Assembly: GCA_900544365.1 (NCBI GenBank)
Contig: UQVF01000004.1
Span: forward strand, 14,882 to 78,881
DNA from: an uncultured Veillonella sp.
GTDB taxonomy: Bacteria; Bacillota; Negativicutes; Veillonellales; Veillonellaceae
DNA: 64,000 bases
Direction: 5' to 3'
Positions 6,892 through 16,404 of this stretch are shown here, in pieces. The notes beneath the pieces were generated by a model. The model did not search any database, was not told the DNA's origin, and saw nothing but the letters and a program-made list of their open reading frames with translations. Each line of letters opens with the position of its first letter. Position 1 is the first letter of the stretch. Position numbers and translations under genes: made by a program.

Positions 6892-9552
6892 ATGAAGGAA
6901 TATAAAAATTTAACAACTTACAATCCGAAAGAGATTGAACAACAATGGTACACATATTGGGAAGAGAAAGGGTACTTTCACGAGGAAGTAGATACGAATA
7001 AAGAGCCTTTCAGTATTGTGTTACCGCCACCGAATGTAACTGGTCAATTGCACATGGGTCATGCCCTTGATAACACATTGCAAGACATTTTGATTCGTAC
7101 GAAACGTATGCAAGGCTACAATGTGTTGTGGATGCCTGGTACAGACCATGCAGGGATTGCAACGCAAGTAAAAGTAGAAGAAAATATCATGAAAACGGAA
7201 GGGAAATCTCGTCATGATTTAGGTCGTGAAGAGTTCCTAAAACGCGTATGGGAATGGAAACAAGAATATGGTAACACCATCGTAAAACAAATCCGTAGTT
7301 TAGGTGCTTCTTGTGACTGGACGAGAGAGCGTTTTACCTTAGATGAAGGTTACCATGAGGCGGTATTAAAAGTATTCGTAGAGTTATACGAAAAAGGTTT
7401 AATCTATCGTGGAGAACGCATCACTAACTGGTGCCCTAATTGTTTGACAGCCTTATCCGATATTGAAGTAGAACACGAAGATGAAAATGGTCATTTATGG
7501 CACATCAAATATCCTGTTATCGGCGAAGAAGATACATTCTTAACCGTAGCTACCACACGTCCTGAAACGATGTTTGGTGACGTAGCCGTAGCGGTGAACC
7601 CTAACGATGAACGCTATGCGCACTTAGTAGGTAAAGAATTGTTGCTTCCATTTGTGAACCGTCATATCCCAATCATTGCCGATGAATATGTTGATCAATC
7701 GTTCGGTACTGGTTGCGTAAAAATTACACCAGCTCATGACCCTAATGACTTTGAAATGGGACAACGCCATAACTTGGAAAGTATTGTGGTGATGAATCCA
7801 GATGGCACCATGAATGCAGGGGCAGGTCACTTTGTGAATATGCCACGTGAATTGGCTCGTAAACAAGTAGTAGCTGAATTAGAAGCACAAGGTTTATTAG
7901 AAAAAGTAGAAGACCATGGTCATAGCGTAGGTCATTGTTCTCGCTGTAATACAACGGTAGAACCTATGGTGTCGAAACAATGGTTCGTGTCTATGGAACC
8001 ATTGGCAAAACCTGCGTTAGAAGTGGTGCGTGACAAATCTATTGAATTTGTACCAGAACGTTTTACTAAAACATATACCAACTGGTTAGAGTCTATTCGT
8101 GATTGGTGTATTTCTCGTCAATTATGGTGGGGTCATCGTATCCCAGCTTGGTACTGCCAAGAGTGTGGGGAAACGATCGTAACTACAGAAACATTGACAG
8201 AATGTCCACATTGCCATGGCAAGGTAGAACAAGATCCAGACGTATTAGATACTTGGTTCAGCTCTGCCTTATGGCCATTTGCTACAATGGGTTGGCCTGA
8301 GAATACTGAGGAAGTGAAACATTGGTACCCAACTAGTGTCATGGTAACAGGATACGATATCATCTTCTTCTGGGTAGCTCGTATGATTTTCATGGGCTTA
8401 GAATTTAAAGAAGAAATTCCTTTTAAACACGTATTTATTCATGGTTTAGTACGTGATAGCCAAGGTCGTAAAATGAGTAAATCCTTGGGCAATGGTATCA
8501 ATCCATTAGAAGTCATCGAAGAATATGGTGCCGATGCGTTGCGTTTTACTTTGGTAACTGGCAATACACCGGGCAACGATATGCGTTTCTACATGGAACG
8601 TGTGGAAGCAAACCGTAACTTTGCCAACAAAATTTGGAATGCCTCTAAATTTGTATTGATGAACTTAGAAGGCTTTGATGAAAATTTCGTGCCAAGTGCA
8701 GACGATTACACATTGGCAGATAAATGGATTCTAGAAGAATACAATAAAACGGTTACTAATATTACGAATAACCTTGATAAATTTGAATTAGGAGAAGCGG
8801 CAAGCGCTGTGTATGATTTCATTTGGAATACCTATTGCGACTGGTACATTGAATTGGCAAAACCTCGTTTATACAACAAAGAAGGTGGCCGTGACCGTCA
8901 AACAGTACAATACTTATTGGTATCTATCCTTCGTCATATGCTGGAATTATTACATCCATTCATGCCATTCGTGACAGAACATATTTGGCAACACTTGCCT
9001 CATGAAGGGGAGAGCATCATGGTCGCTCCATGGCCGAGTACATTATCCATGGAAGGTTTCAGCTCTGCAGCGGCTCATATGAATGTAATGATGGACGGCA
9101 TCAAAGGTATCCGTAACATGCGTGCAGAAATGAATGTACCAATGGGTAAACGCTCTGAAGTTATCTTAGTGCCGGCGACAGAAGAGTTGAAAGGTATCTT
9201 AGAAACGCATGGTGATTATTTCCATACATTAGGTTGGGCTGAAAAAGTGACGGTACTTTCACCAGAAGCACCAAAACCAGAAAATGCCACCGTAACAGTG
9301 GTGAACGGGTTAGAAGTGTACTTGTTGTTGAAAGATTTAATTGATGCTGATAAAGAAAAAGAGCGTATTGCCAAAGAACAAGCTATAGTAGTGAAAGAAA
9401 TCGCTCGTTTAGAAGGCAAATTGAACAACCAAGGATTCTTAGCAAAAGCCCCTGAAGCGGTAGTAGCGAAAGAAAAAGAAAAATTGGAAGAGTACAAACA
9501 AAAACAACAAGCTTTGAACGAACGTGAAGAGTTCTTAAAAACATTAGCATAA
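6892..9552 (+). CDS. valS: Valyl-tRNA synthetase
   Basis: Charges tRNA-Val with valine in the cytoplasm. The 886-residue class I synthetase shows PPNVTGQLHMGHAL (HIGH-type motif, HMGH about residues 54-57), GTDHAGIATQ, the editing-domain TTRPETMFGD, a GYDIIFFWVARM block, and KMSKSLGNGI (KMSKS from about residue 527). The C-terminal 70 residues are a lysine/glutamate-rich coiled coil, as usual for bacterial ValRS tRNA-binding arms. Length is standard. It is controlled by the T-box leader just upstream. folC follows 11 bases after the stop, so the two are probably co-transcribed. Confidence 0.97.
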   Translation: MKEYKNLTTYNPKEIEQQWYTYWEEKGYFHEEVDTNKEPFSIVLPPPNVTGQLHMGHALDNTLQDILIRTKRMQGYNVLWMPGTDHAGIATQVKVEENIMKTEGKSRHDLGREEFLKRVWEWKQEYGNTIVKQIRSLGASCDWTRERFTLDEGYHEAVLKVFVELYEKGLIYRGERITNWCPNCLTALSDIEVEHEDENGHLWHIKYPVIGEEDTFLTVATTRPETMFGDVAVAVNPNDERYAHLVGKELLLPFVNRHIPIIADEYVDQSFGTGCVKITPAHDPNDFEMGQRHNLESIVVMNPDGTMNAGAGHFVNMPRELARKQVVAELEAQGLLEKVEDHGHSVGHCSRCNTTVEPMVSKQWFVSMEPLAKPALEVVRDKSIEFVPERFTKTYTNWLESIRDWCISRQLWWGHRIPAWYCQECGETIVTTETLTECPHCHGKVEQDPDVLDTWFSSALWPFATMGWPENTEEVKHWYPTSVMVTGYDIIFFWVARMIFMGLEFKEEIPFKHVFIHGLVRDSQGRKMSKSLGNGINPLEVIEEYGADALRFTLVTGNTPGNDMRFYMERVEANRNFANKIWNASKFVLMNLEGFDENFVPSADDYTLADKWILEEYNKTVTNITNNLDKFELGEAASAVYDFIWNTYCDWYIELAKPRLYNKEGGRDRQTVQYLLVSILRHMLELLHPFMPFVTEHIWQHLPHEGESIMVAPWPSTLSMEGFSSAAAHMNVMMDGIKGIRNMRAEMNVPMGKRSEVILVPATEELKGILETHGDYFHTLGWAEKVTVLSPEAPKPENATVTVVNGLEVYLLLKDLIDADKEKERIAKEQAIVVKEIARLEGKLNNQGFLAKAPEAVVAKEKEKLEEYKQKQQALNEREEFLKTLA

Positions 9553-9563
9553 GGAGATCCATC

Positions 9564-10856
9564 ATGAATTATACGGAAGCGATTGCCTACCTAGAAGAGG
9601 TAGCCTCCTTTGGGATTCATCCAGGATTAGAACGGATTACGGCCTTATTAGAAGAGCTAGGAAATCCACAAAATACATATAAAACTATCCATGTAACGGG
9701 GACGAACGGGAAAGGATCCGTTTCCACCTATATTACCTATGGATTGTATATGAGCGGACTTCGTGTGGGGACATTTACGTCTCCGCACCTCCAATCCTAT
9801 ACGGAGCGCATGCGTGTAAACACAGCGGACATTACAGAAGAGGCCTTTGCTGATTTGATTGAACGTGTGAGCCATGCTGTGGAAGCTGTTATGGACCGTG
9901 GCGTAGAAGCACCCACACAATTTGAAATCTTAACAGCCGCAGCATTCTTGTTCTTCAAAGAACAAGGCGTAGACTACGCTGTTATCGAAGTGGGTTTAGG
10001 TGGATTACTAGATTCTACGAATGTAATCACTCCAGAAGTGGCAGTGATTACAAACGTGACCATTGACCATCAAGCGTACTGTGGAGATACTGTAGAGGAG
10101 ATTGCCCGCCATAAAGCAGGAATTATCAAACAAGGTGTGCCTCTTGTAACGGCAGCCCAAGGAGGTGCCCTTGATGTGATTAAAGAAACGGCAAAATCCT
10201 TAGGCGTGAAATACCATGTATTCAACGAAGATTTTACCATCGATAGTCGTAGTGCGATGGCGATGGGCCAGATGATTACCATAAAAGACAAAGCAGGTCA
10301 TAAAGACATGCTCTTCACATCTATGCATGGTATCCATCAAGCCTTGAACTTAGCTTGTGCAGCGCGGGTATTGCAAATCTTGAAAGACAAAGAACCAGCT
10401 GTGAGTGAGGAAACATATCGTGAAGGACTAGCTCGTGCTACATGGCCGGGTCGCTTTGAAACGTTTAAAGTCCATGGGCGAACCATCATTTTAGATGGAG
10501 CCCATAATGCAAGCGGGGCAGAAGCTTTTTCTATGACCTTTAATGAACGGTATCCAGAACAAGCGAAAACAGTGGTGCTATCGATTTTAGAAGATAAAGA
10601 TATATCTACTATGGTCAGCTATTTAGTAGGGCAAAAGGACCGTGTGATTACGGTGCCAGCGCCAACGCCACGAGGTACTGATCCAGTGCAATTGGCGAAA
10701 CAAATGCCAGTTCAAGCAGATCCTATGGAGACCATCCAAGCAGGCTTAGACTATGCTATGAAAACAACTAAGGAAGGCGATATCATCGCTGTAGTAGGAT
10801 CCTTATACATTCTTGGTGACGTGCAACAATGGCTTGCCCAAGAAATGGGGCACTAA
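9564..10856 (+). CDS. folC: Folylpolyglutamate synthase / dihydrofolate synthase
   Basis: Adds glutamate to dihydropteroate and to folates, the last step of folate assembly and retention. The 430-residue Mur-ligase-type protein has the ATP loop VTGTNGKGSV at about residues 44-53, the TSPHLQSYTERMRVN segment of FolC, the GLGGLLDSTNV segment, and a C-terminal LDGAHN motif near residue 310. It starts after an AAGGAG site overlapping the end of valS, and its stop overlaps the next start (TAATG). valS, folC and the O-antigen-ligase-like gene therefore look like one transcript. Confidence 0.95.
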   Translation: MNYTEAIAYLEEVASFGIHPGLERITALLEELGNPQNTYKTIHVTGTNGKGSVSTYITYGLYMSGLRVGTFTSPHLQSYTERMRVNTADITEEAFADLIERVSHAVEAVMDRGVEAPTQFEILTAAAFLFFKEQGVDYAVIEVGLGGLLDSTNVITPEVAVITNVTIDHQAYCGDTVEEIARHKAGIIKQGVPLVTAAQGGALDVIKETAKSLGVKYHVFNEDFTIDSRSAMAMGQMITIKDKAGHKDMLFTSMHGIHQALNLACAARVLQILKDKEPAVSEETYREGLARATWPGRFETFKVHGRTIILDGAHNASGAEAFSMTFNERYPEQAKTVVLSILEDKDISTMVSYLVGQKDRVITVPAPTPRGTDPVQLAKQMPVQADPMETIQAGLDYAMKTTKEGDIIAVVGSLYILGDVQQWLAQEMGH

Positions 10857-12058
10857 TGGATGCCCTACGTAGACTATCTGTGGACCAATGGATAGTCTAT
10901 CTACTATACGGAGCAACGGTGTGTATTCCTTTGTTACCAATAGGAGGCAATGTTCTCATCCTTGTGGCGGGATTACTAGCATTACTATTCGATAGGCAAC
11001 GATTTTCTGGAACTTTACATTGGTTACAATGGGCAGTCCTGGCGTTTATTCTCTGGACAGGCATTTCCATTGTTAATTCTATGAATGTCCCATGGTCGGC
11101 TATGAGTTGGTTCTACCACATAGGGATGTATGGCAGTATCTATTGGCTAATGACATACTATATAGACAATGAAATGCGGCAGAAAACATTTTTGTCATTA
11201 TTTTGTATCACAGGAGTTCTTGTGTGCATAGGTGCGGGGTATCAGTATTTTTACATGACTCCAGAGCATATCCATGAATGGGTGGATAATGTCCATTTCC
11301 CAGGACTCATGCGGCGCATGTATGGAACGTTACAAAATCCTAATTTGTTAGGAGAATACTTACTTTTTACCATTTCCATTGGTGGATTAGGTGCTATGCA
11401 AGTATTGAAAGCAAAAGACTGGAAACGTTCTGCTATGATGGCGCTCTTTATGGCAGTTATGTTATTGTGCTTAGTTCTTACCTATTCCCGTGGCATGTGG
11501 CTTAGCTTGGCGGTAGCTGTTTTTGTAGCCGGCATCTGTGTAGATCGTAGGCTATTATATACGTTATTGGTGGTTCCCTTGGTGCTATTCTTTTACCATG
11601 GGGAAGTATCCGGTCGATTGTGGTCTCTCTTTAGTGGGCAAGATACATCGGTTATGCTTCGGTGGGCATTGTGGGATAGTACTATGTACATGATAGAAGA
11701 TTTTCCTATCTTTGGGATTGGTTGGGATGCGTTTTGGATGACCTATCCAGACTATAACTATTTTATCCAAGATCCAACGGTGATTATCTATCATGCCCAT
11801 AATTTATATTTACAAGTGGCAGCAGAAACGGGCCCTGTTTCTCTATGCTTATTTTTGGCAATTTTGCTAGGTCATAGCAGAAATGTACAAAAGCAAAAGC
11901 GCCTTGCTCTTCCCTTACGCTATGGTATGACGTTACTAGCTGTAGTTGTATTGGTAAGTGGTCTTTTTGATCATACTTTGTATAGCCAACAGGTGAGTTT
12001 AGTGTTATGGCAACTTCTAGGGTTTGCTATGAGCATAATACGAAATACAACGGAATAA
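10856..12058 (+). CDS. O-antigen ligase / polymerase-like membrane protein
   Basis: A 400-residue polytopic protein with about ten hydrophobic segments and a large loop containing RRMYGTLQNPNLLGEYLLF and GIGWDAFWMTYPDYN. This is the layout of the Wzy/WaaL (O-antigen ligase) superfamily, which joins or polymerises undecaprenyl-linked glycans at the outer face of the inner membrane. A role in lipopolysaccharide assembly suits a diderm Firmicute. I chose the ATG that overlaps the folC stop (TAATG) rather than a TTG nine codons earlier, since translational coupling favours it. The substrate cannot be told from sequence. A 20-base unit is repeated in tandem across its stop codon. Confidence 0.75.
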   Translation: MDALRRLSVDQWIVYLLYGATVCIPLLPIGGNVLILVAGLLALLFDRQRFSGTLHWLQWAVLAFILWTGISIVNSMNVPWSAMSWFYHIGMYGSIYWLMTYYIDNEMRQKTFLSLFCITGVLVCIGAGYQYFYMTPEHIHEWVDNVHFPGLMRRMYGTLQNPNLLGEYLLFTISIGGLGAMQVLKAKDWKRSAMMALFMAVMLLCLVLTYSRGMWLSLAVAVFVAGICVDRRLLYTLLVVPLVLFFYHGEVSGRLWSLFSGQDTSVMLRWALWDSTMYMIEDFPIFGIGWDAFWMTYPDYNYFIQDPTVIIYHAHNLYLQVAAETGPVSLCLFLAILLGHSRNVQKQKRLALPLRYGMTLLAVVVLVSGLFDHTLYSQQVSLVLWQLLGFAMSIIRNTTE

Positions 12059-12110
12059 ATTGAAATACAACGGAATAAATTGAAATACAACGGAATAAAT
12101 TGAAATACAA
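12042..12110. repeat. 20-bp tandem repeat spanning a stop codon
   Basis: Three full copies of GAAATACAACGGAATAAATT plus 9 bases of a fourth. The first copy contains the last codons and stop of the O-antigen-ligase-like gene, so the rest duplicates the gene end into the untranslated region. Confidence 0.95.
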
Positions 12111-12112
12111 GT

Positions 12113-12146
12113 ATAGAGACGGTGGCATACTGTCTCTATGTTTTTA
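12113..12146 (+). terminator. Terminator after the valS-folC operon
   Basis: ATAGAGAC pairs with GTCTCTAT, followed by a T-rich run. Confidence 0.75.
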
Positions 12147-12537
12147 TATATCGTGATAGTATGTAGTAATCTATGTTAAGAATATATAGAAGGGCTGATA
12201 TAGACAGAACAATATAAGTGGTTATGTGATACGAAAGCTGCTAGTTTGATTAGAAACTAATAATGATATATAGCACAGTTAATATATAGGAGTTTCGGAA
12301 TTGTGTATGTAAAATAACAAAATGGAATAAAAGCAAATAACTATTAGTTATGAATAATATAACGCACAGAAATGCATAAACATAAATAGAGAGTATGAGT
12401 AAGAAGTAAAATATCGAAAAAAGTTGTACTACACCAATATTTATAGATATAGGTAGATAAAGGGTATAACAAAAAGTTATACTCGCGTTGATTTTTTCGG
12501 TTCTGTATGCTTATTATGCATATATTTACATATATGG
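12147..12537. other. AT-rich intergenic region without recognised genes
   Basis: About 390 bases of very AT-rich sequence between the terminator and the promoter of the propionate operon. An 81-codon minus-strand ORF here is compositionally like random AT-rich sequence and has no good ribosome binding site. No RNA motif recognised. Confidence 0.5.
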
Positions 12538-12566
12538 TTGACAATAACAAGAAAAATGAGTAGTAT
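12538..12566 (+). promoter_or_regulatory. Promoter of the propionate operon
   Basis: TTGACA at 12538-12543 and TAGTAT at 12561-12566 with a 17-base spacer. The long untranslated leader of about 160 bases before the CoA transferase start shows no recognised riboswitch. Confidence 0.65.
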
Positions 12567-12734
12567 TTATGAGAATTAACAAATATCACACTTTGAGTAG
12601 AGATTTAATTGATTATTTCTCTGGACAGTTTTATAAATAAGAAAATTCTTTCATGATAGAAATAAAGGAATTGAATTCACTGTGTGATTGTTATATAGCT
12701 GAATATAGTCATTCAAACTAAAGGAGATGGTAGT

Positions 12735-14243
12735 ATGATCGACATTTTAGATCGCGTGCAAGGTGCAGCGTTGCAAGCAAAAATTACTACAGCAGAAGAA
12801 GCGGCTAAATTGATTAATCCAGGAGACCATGTAGGTATCAGTGGTTTTACCCCATCTGGTTACCCTAAAGCAGTGCCATTGGCATTAGCAAAACGCATGG
12901 AAACTGAACCGTTCCAAATTGATCTTTGGACTGGCGCTTCCGTTGGTGATGAAGCAGATGGCGCATTAACTCGTGTGAACGGTATTCGTCGTCGTTTTCC
13001 ATATCAAACTAACAATGATACTCGTAAAGCATTAAATAGCCAAAAAATGCGTTATATTGATATGCATCTTAGTCATATGGCGCAACAAATTCGCTATGGA
13101 TTCTTTGGTGACACAGACGTGGCTATCATTGAAGCAGTTTGTGTACGTGAAGATGGTGGCATCGTGCCAAGTACTTCTGTAGGGAACTCCCCAACATTCG
13201 TAAGCCAAGCGAAAAAAGTGATAGTAGAAGTCAATGTATCCCAGCCAATGTCTTTGGTAGGTATGCATGATATTTATGAACCAAAAGATCCTCCATATCG
13301 TGAGCCATTCCCGATCAATAAAGCCGGAGACAGAATTGGTACTGAATATATTCCGTGTGACCCTGCAAAAATCGTAGCTATCGTTCCATGTGATGTACCA
13401 GATACAACTCGTCCACTAGCACCAATCGATGATGATGCAAAAGCGATGAGCCAACATTTGATTAACTTCTTCCAAGAAGAGGTAAAAGCAGGACGTCTAC
13501 CTGAAAACTTATTACCATTACAATCTGGTGTAGGTTCTGTAGCAAATGCTGTTGTGTCCGGCTTGGCTGAAGGTCCTTTCACAAACTTATCCATTTTCAC
13601 AGAAGTTATTCAAGATGGTATGTTGGACTTAATTGATGCAGGTAAAGTAACAGATTGCTCTGGTACAGCATTGTCCCCATCTCCGGATGGATTGAAACGC
13701 TTCTATGATAATATTGATAAATACAGCAAGCACATTCTTTTGCGCCCGCAAGAGATTTCCAATAACCCTGGCTTAGCTCGTAGACTTGGTGTTATCACTA
13801 TGAATACAGCTATCGAATTCGATATCTTCGGTAATGTAAACTCTACTCATATCATGGGTAGCAAAATGATGAATGGTATCGGTGGTTCCGGGGACTTTAC
13901 TCGAAATGGTTATATCTCCATTTTCTGTACGAACTCTGTAGCAAAAGGCGGAGACATCAGCTCCATCGTTCCTTTTGTATCTCATATTGATCATACAGAA
14001 CATGATGTACAAGTATTCTGTACAGAACAAGGTATTGCCGATGTTCGTGGTTTGGCTCCAATTGAAAGAGCATACAAAATCATTGAAAACTGTGCTCACC
14101 CAGACTACAAACAAGAATTATTAGATTACCTCGAAAGAGCTATTGAAAAGACAAATGGCGCCCATACACCTATCTTATTAGATGAAGCTCTTTCTTGGCA
14201 TAAACGCTTCACTGAAACAGGAAGCATGAAAAAACAAGGTTAA
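12735..14243 (+). CDS. Acetyl/propionyl-CoA:succinate CoA-transferase (class I)
   Basis: A 502-residue class I CoA-transferase of the acetyl-CoA hydrolase/transferase family. In this setting it most likely moves CoA from propionyl-CoA (or acetyl-CoA) to succinate, releasing propionate and regenerating succinyl-CoA for the mutase. The N-terminus has GDHVGISGFTPSGYPKAVP, and the segment IFTEVIQDGMLDLIDAG holds the expected catalytic glutamate near residue 289. The C-terminal part has GGSGDFTRN and EQGIADVRGLAP, both typical of the family. It opens the propionate operon; the mutase large subunit starts 20 bases after its stop. Substrate preference is inferred from context. Confidence 0.9.
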   Translation: MIDILDRVQGAALQAKITTAEEAAKLINPGDHVGISGFTPSGYPKAVPLALAKRMETEPFQIDLWTGASVGDEADGALTRVNGIRRRFPYQTNNDTRKALNSQKMRYIDMHLSHMAQQIRYGFFGDTDVAIIEAVCVREDGGIVPSTSVGNSPTFVSQAKKVIVEVNVSQPMSLVGMHDIYEPKDPPYREPFPINKAGDRIGTEYIPCDPAKIVAIVPCDVPDTTRPLAPIDDDAKAMSQHLINFFQEEVKAGRLPENLLPLQSGVGSVANAVVSGLAEGPFTNLSIFTEVIQDGMLDLIDAGKVTDCSGTALSPSPDGLKRFYDNIDKYSKHILLRPQEISNNPGLARRLGVITMNTAIEFDIFGNVNSTHIMGSKMMNGIGGSGDFTRNGYISIFCTNSVAKGGDISSIVPFVSHIDHTEHDVQVFCTEQGIADVRGLAPIERAYKIIENCAHPDYKQELLDYLERAIEKTNGAHTPILLDEALSWHKRFTETGSMKKQG

Positions 14244-14263
14244 TTTTTTAGGAGGATGATGAC

Positions 14264-15910
14264 ATGGCTAATGACAACTTAAAAGCCAAACTTGCTGAAT
14301 ATGATGCAGCGTACGCTAAAAACTGTGAGAAAGTACCTGCTCGTCAAAACTTACCAGAACAACCGGTGTACACTCCGCTTGATTTAGAAGGTTTTGATTA
14401 TGAGCGTGATCTTGGATTCCCAGGATTCTATCCATACACTCGTGGTGTGCAACCTACTATGTACCGTGGCCGTTTCTGGACAATGCGTATGTATGCTGGT
14501 TTCGCAACTGCTGAAGAGTCCAACAAACGTTACCGTTACTTAATTGAATCCGGTGCAACAGGTCTTTCTTGCGCATTCGACTTACCAACACAAATCGGTT
14601 ATGACTCTGACGACGCTATGGCTGAAGGCGAAGTTGGTAAAGTAGGTGTTGCGATTGACTCTCTAAAAGATATGGAAATCTTGTTCCAAGGTATCGACTT
14701 AGGTAAAGTTTCCACTTCTATGACAATCAATGCTCCTGCATCTGTACTTCTTGCTATGTACATTGCAGTTGCTGAAAAACAAGGTGTACCTTCCACTGAA
14801 CTTCGCGGTACAATTCAAAATGATATTTTGAAAGAGTACGCCGCTCGCGGAACTTACATCTTCCCTCCAAAACCATCCATGCGCTTGATCACTAATATTT
14901 TCGAATATTGCTCTCAATATGTGCCAAAATGGAATACTATCTCCATCTCCGGTTACCATATTCGTGAAGCTGGTTCCACTGCTGCGCAAGAAATCGCTTT
15001 CACAATTGCTGATGGTATTGCATACATCGAAGCAGCTCTTAAAGCTGGCTTAGAAGTTGACGATTTCGCAGGACGTTTATCCTTCTTCTGGAACGCACAC
15101 AACAACGTATTAGAAGAAGTTGCGAAATTCCGTGCATCCCGTCGTTTATGGGCACATATCTTGAAAGAACGTTTTGGTGCTAAAAAACCTAAATCCATGA
15201 TGTTACGTGTACATACTCAAACAGCTGGTTCCATGTTGACTGCACAACAAGTTGACAACAACATCGTTCGTGTTGCTCTTCAAACTGCTGCGGCTGTAAT
15301 GGGTGGTACTCAATCCTTACATACTAACTCTCGTGACGAAGCATTGGCTCTTCCAACTGAAGCATCTGTACAAATCGCTCTTCGTACTCAACAAATCGTT
15401 GCTTACGAATCCGGTTTAGCTGACGTAGTTGACCCATTGGGCGGTTCCTACTATGTAGAAGCTATGACGAATGCTATCTATGAAGAAGCTAAAGCATACA
15501 TCCAAAAAATCGATGAAATGGGTGGTGCTGTTGAAGCTATCGAAAAAGGTTACATCCAAAAAGAAATCCAAGAGTCTGCTTATAAATGGCAAATGGAAGT
15601 GGAATCTGGCCTTCGTACAATCGTAGGTGTTAACAAATTCCAAGTAGAGGAAAAACCAGTTGAAGGTCTTCTTCGTATCGATGCTTCTGTAGGTATCAAC
15701 CAATCCAAAAAAACGCAACAAGTTCGTGCAGAACGTGATCAAGCAGCAGTTGATGCAGCGTTAGCAGCATTAAAAGCTGGTGCAGAAGATGAATCTGTAA
15801 ACTTGATGCCATTAATCTTGGCTGCCGTTAAAACATATGCTACATTAGGCGAAATTTGTAACGTATTGCGCGGCGTATTCGGTGAATACCAAGCTCATTC
15901 CACACTATAA
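14264..15910 (+). CDS. Methylmalonyl-CoA mutase, catalytic large subunit
   Basis: The 548-residue TIM-barrel subunit of a split, B12-dependent acyl-CoA mutase. It isomerises succinyl-CoA and methylmalonyl-CoA together with the small B12-binding subunit encoded 30 bases downstream. The segments MRMYAGFATAEESN, GATGLSCAFDLPTQIGYDSD and GTIQNDILKEYAARGTYIFPP are clear. Tyr77 (in YAGF) and Arg195 (in AARGTY) occupy the positions that mark methylmalonyl-CoA specificity; isobutyryl-CoA mutases have Phe and Gln there. This residue rule is known from the Propionibacterium enzyme. Codon use is biased to C-ending codons, fitting high expression. A second, separately regulated mutase lies near 31-35 kb. 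Confidence 0.93.
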   Translation: MANDNLKAKLAEYDAAYAKNCEKVPARQNLPEQPVYTPLDLEGFDYERDLGFPGFYPYTRGVQPTMYRGRFWTMRMYAGFATAEESNKRYRYLIESGATGLSCAFDLPTQIGYDSDDAMAEGEVGKVGVAIDSLKDMEILFQGIDLGKVSTSMTINAPASVLLAMYIAVAEKQGVPSTELRGTIQNDILKEYAARGTYIFPPKPSMRLITNIFEYCSQYVPKWNTISISGYHIREAGSTAAQEIAFTIADGIAYIEAALKAGLEVDDFAGRLSFFWNAHNNVLEEVAKFRASRRLWAHILKERFGAKKPKSMMLRVHTQTAGSMLTAQQVDNNIVRVALQTAAAVMGGTQSLHTNSRDEALALPTEASVQIALRTQQIVAYESGLADVVDPLGGSYYVEAMTNAIYEEAKAYIQKIDEMGGAVEAIEKGYIQKEIQESAYKWQMEVESGLRTIVGVNKFQVEEKPVEGLLRIDASVGINQSKKTQQVRAERDQAAVDAALAALKAGAEDESVNLMPLILAAVKTYATLGEICNVLRGVFGEYQAHSTL

Positions 15911-15940
15911 TTAATCGATCCTAATTGGAGGTATAATATC

Positions 15941-16336
15941 ATGGCAGAAAAACGTATCAGAGTAATCGTAGCAAAACCAGGTCTTGATGGTCATGACCGT
16001 GGTGCAAAAGTAGTAGCACGCGCACTTCGCGATGCTGGTTTCGAAGTTATCTACACAGGTCTTCGTCAAACTCCAGAACAAATCGTTGAAGCAGCTCTTT
16101 CTGAAGACGTTAACGTAGTTGCGTTATCTCTTCTTTCTGGAGCACACAACACATTGTTCCCTAAAATCGTTGAAATGTTGAAAGAAAAAGGCATGGGCGA
16201 TGTATTAGTAGTTGGTGGTGGCGTTATTCCTGACGCTGATATCCCTGGCTTAAAAGAAGCTGGCGTATCCGCAGTGTTCACACCAGGCACTCCAACAGCT
16301 GATGTTATTGAGTTCATCAAAGCTAACGTAAAATAA
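15941..16336 (+). CDS. Methylmalonyl-CoA mutase, B12-binding small subunit
   Basis: The 131-residue cobalamin-binding subunit that completes the preceding TIM-barrel subunit. It carries the base-off/His-on signature RVIVAKPGLDGHDRGAKVVA, whose DGHDRG supplies the histidine ligand to cobalt. It also has SLLSGAHNTLFPKI and VVGGGVIPDADIPGL, which line the nucleotide tail. Length is normal for a free-standing B12 subunit. It has its own TTGGAGG site. Directly after it lies a 9-bp hairpin and then the MeaB gene, so the mutase, its B12 subunit and its chaperone are one transcript. Confidence 0.93.
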   Translation: MAEKRIRVIVAKPGLDGHDRGAKVVARALRDAGFEVIYTGLRQTPEQIVEAALSEDVNVVALSLLSGAHNTLFPKIVEMLKEKGMGDVLVVGGGVIPDADIPGLKEAGVSAVFTPGTPTADVIEFIKANVK

Positions 16337-16346
16337 TATACTTGGG

Positions 16347-16376
16347 CTAGGCTCGGGCAAGAATGTTCGAGCCTAG
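16347..16376 (+). other. Intercistronic hairpin before meaB
   Basis: CTAGGCTCG pairs perfectly with CGAGCCTAG across a 12-base loop. No T-run follows, so it is more likely an RNA processing or stability element than a terminator. An in-frame ATG for the next gene (16363) lies inside the loop; this argues against its use as the start. Confidence 0.6.
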
Positions 16377-16404
16377 ACGTATATATAATTGGGACGGTGA
16401 CAAT

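Noticed and set aside
12344..12589. Minus-strand ORF of 81 codons in the AT-rich region
   Set aside because: Composition typical of random AT-rich DNA, no ribosome binding site, and it overlaps the propionate-operon promoter.
16363..16404. Longer N-terminus for the first MeaB
   Set aside because: The upstream ATG is inside a hairpin loop with no ribosome binding site; the later ATG gives the family length.
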